From Bacillaceae bacterium UBA7792 (GTDB taxonomy: Bacteria > Bacillota > Bacilli > Bacillales > Cytobacillaceae): a DNA stretch of 31,421 nucleotides. Below, piece after piece: positions 31,350-31,421 of the stretch. Where the stretch lies: assembly GCA_002480735.1 (NCBI GenBank), contig DLCS01000157.1, forward strand, positions 1 to 31,421. Reading direction: 5' to 3'. Position 1 is the first letter of the stretch. Every line of letters starts with the position of its first letter. Position numbers and translations under genes: made by a program. The notes below the pieces were generated by a model, which was not told the DNA's origin, did not search any database, and saw only the letters and a program-made list of their open reading frames with translations.

Positions 31350-31421
31350 AGGACAGTTTCTATTATTAAATATTACTACGAATATTCGCAATCATGTATA
31401 ATTAATAATAGAAACTGTCCT
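31350..31421. repeat. 72-bp element with perfect 20-bp inverted ends, at the window edge
   Basis: AGGACAGTTTCTATTATTAA (31350-31369) is the exact reverse complement of 31402-31421, with 32 bases between. It begins 28 bases upstream of lytS and may extend past the window. It could be a miniature inverted-repeat element, an IS end, or a large operator/hairpin of the lytS leader. Confidence 0.7.

Overview
This window looks like a chromosomal piece of a low-GC Gram-positive bacterium of the Bacillaceae. The evidence is the AGGAGG-type ribosome binding sites, frequent TTG and GTG starts, a Vpr-type subtilase, an L-box lysine riboswitch, and candidate PerR, PhoP and CcpA (cre) sites of the Bacillus type. 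No rRNA, tRNA, CRISPR array, transposase or phage gene was seen. About 30 protein genes fill the window. Two of them are 50-codon membrane peptide genes.

Layout. (1) 1-3.7 kb, minus strand: a phosphonate-type ABC importer (phnD, phnC, two phnE). Its promoter carries PhoP-like boxes plus a 15-bp palindrome over the -10. A cytosolic metallophosphatase/5'-nucleotidase gene runs divergently (3695-5233). (2) 5.3-7.7 kb: a LytTR regulator without receiver, a DUF3021 membrane partner, and a membrane-anchored PAF-acetylhydrolase-like hydrolase. (3) 8-10.4 kb: the secreted protease Vpr. (4) 10.6-13.5 kb: a lysine riboswitch with terminator, then a polar amino acid ABC importer (presumably for lysine) and a small membrane peptide. 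(5) 13.8-15 kb: a NupC-type nucleoside transporter. (6) 15-18.4 kb, minus strand: a CiaRH-like two-component system and, upstream of it, a His/Gly-rich membrane protein with a PspA/LiaH-like protein. (7) 18.5-20.7 kb, minus strand: ahpC-ahpF with a strong promoter and a PerR-like box. (8) 21.1-24.5 kb, plus strand: fixABCX, encoding a predicted electron-bifurcating ETF:quinone oxidoreductase, preceded by an orphan terminator and mini-ORFs. (9) 24.6-27 kb: a small unknown gene on the minus strand and a chemoreceptor with PhoP-like boxes. (10) 27-31.3 kb, minus strand: LytS/LytR kinase and regulator, CstA-family transporter and a 50-aa peptide, resembling the E. coli pyruvate system BtsSR/BtsT. 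(11) The right edge is a 72-bp element with perfect 20-bp inverted ends.

Three themes stand out. The phnD and chemoreceptor promoters share the same PhoP-like box-to-(-10) geometry, which suggests coordinated phosphate-limitation control of uptake and taxis. The kinase/CstA block looks like pyruvate sensing and uptake with carbon-catabolite control. Both ABC importers have a hairpin terminator directly after the binding-protein gene, which would give excess binding protein over permease and ATPase. Everything was read by eye without database searches; motif matches and promoter calls are predictions.
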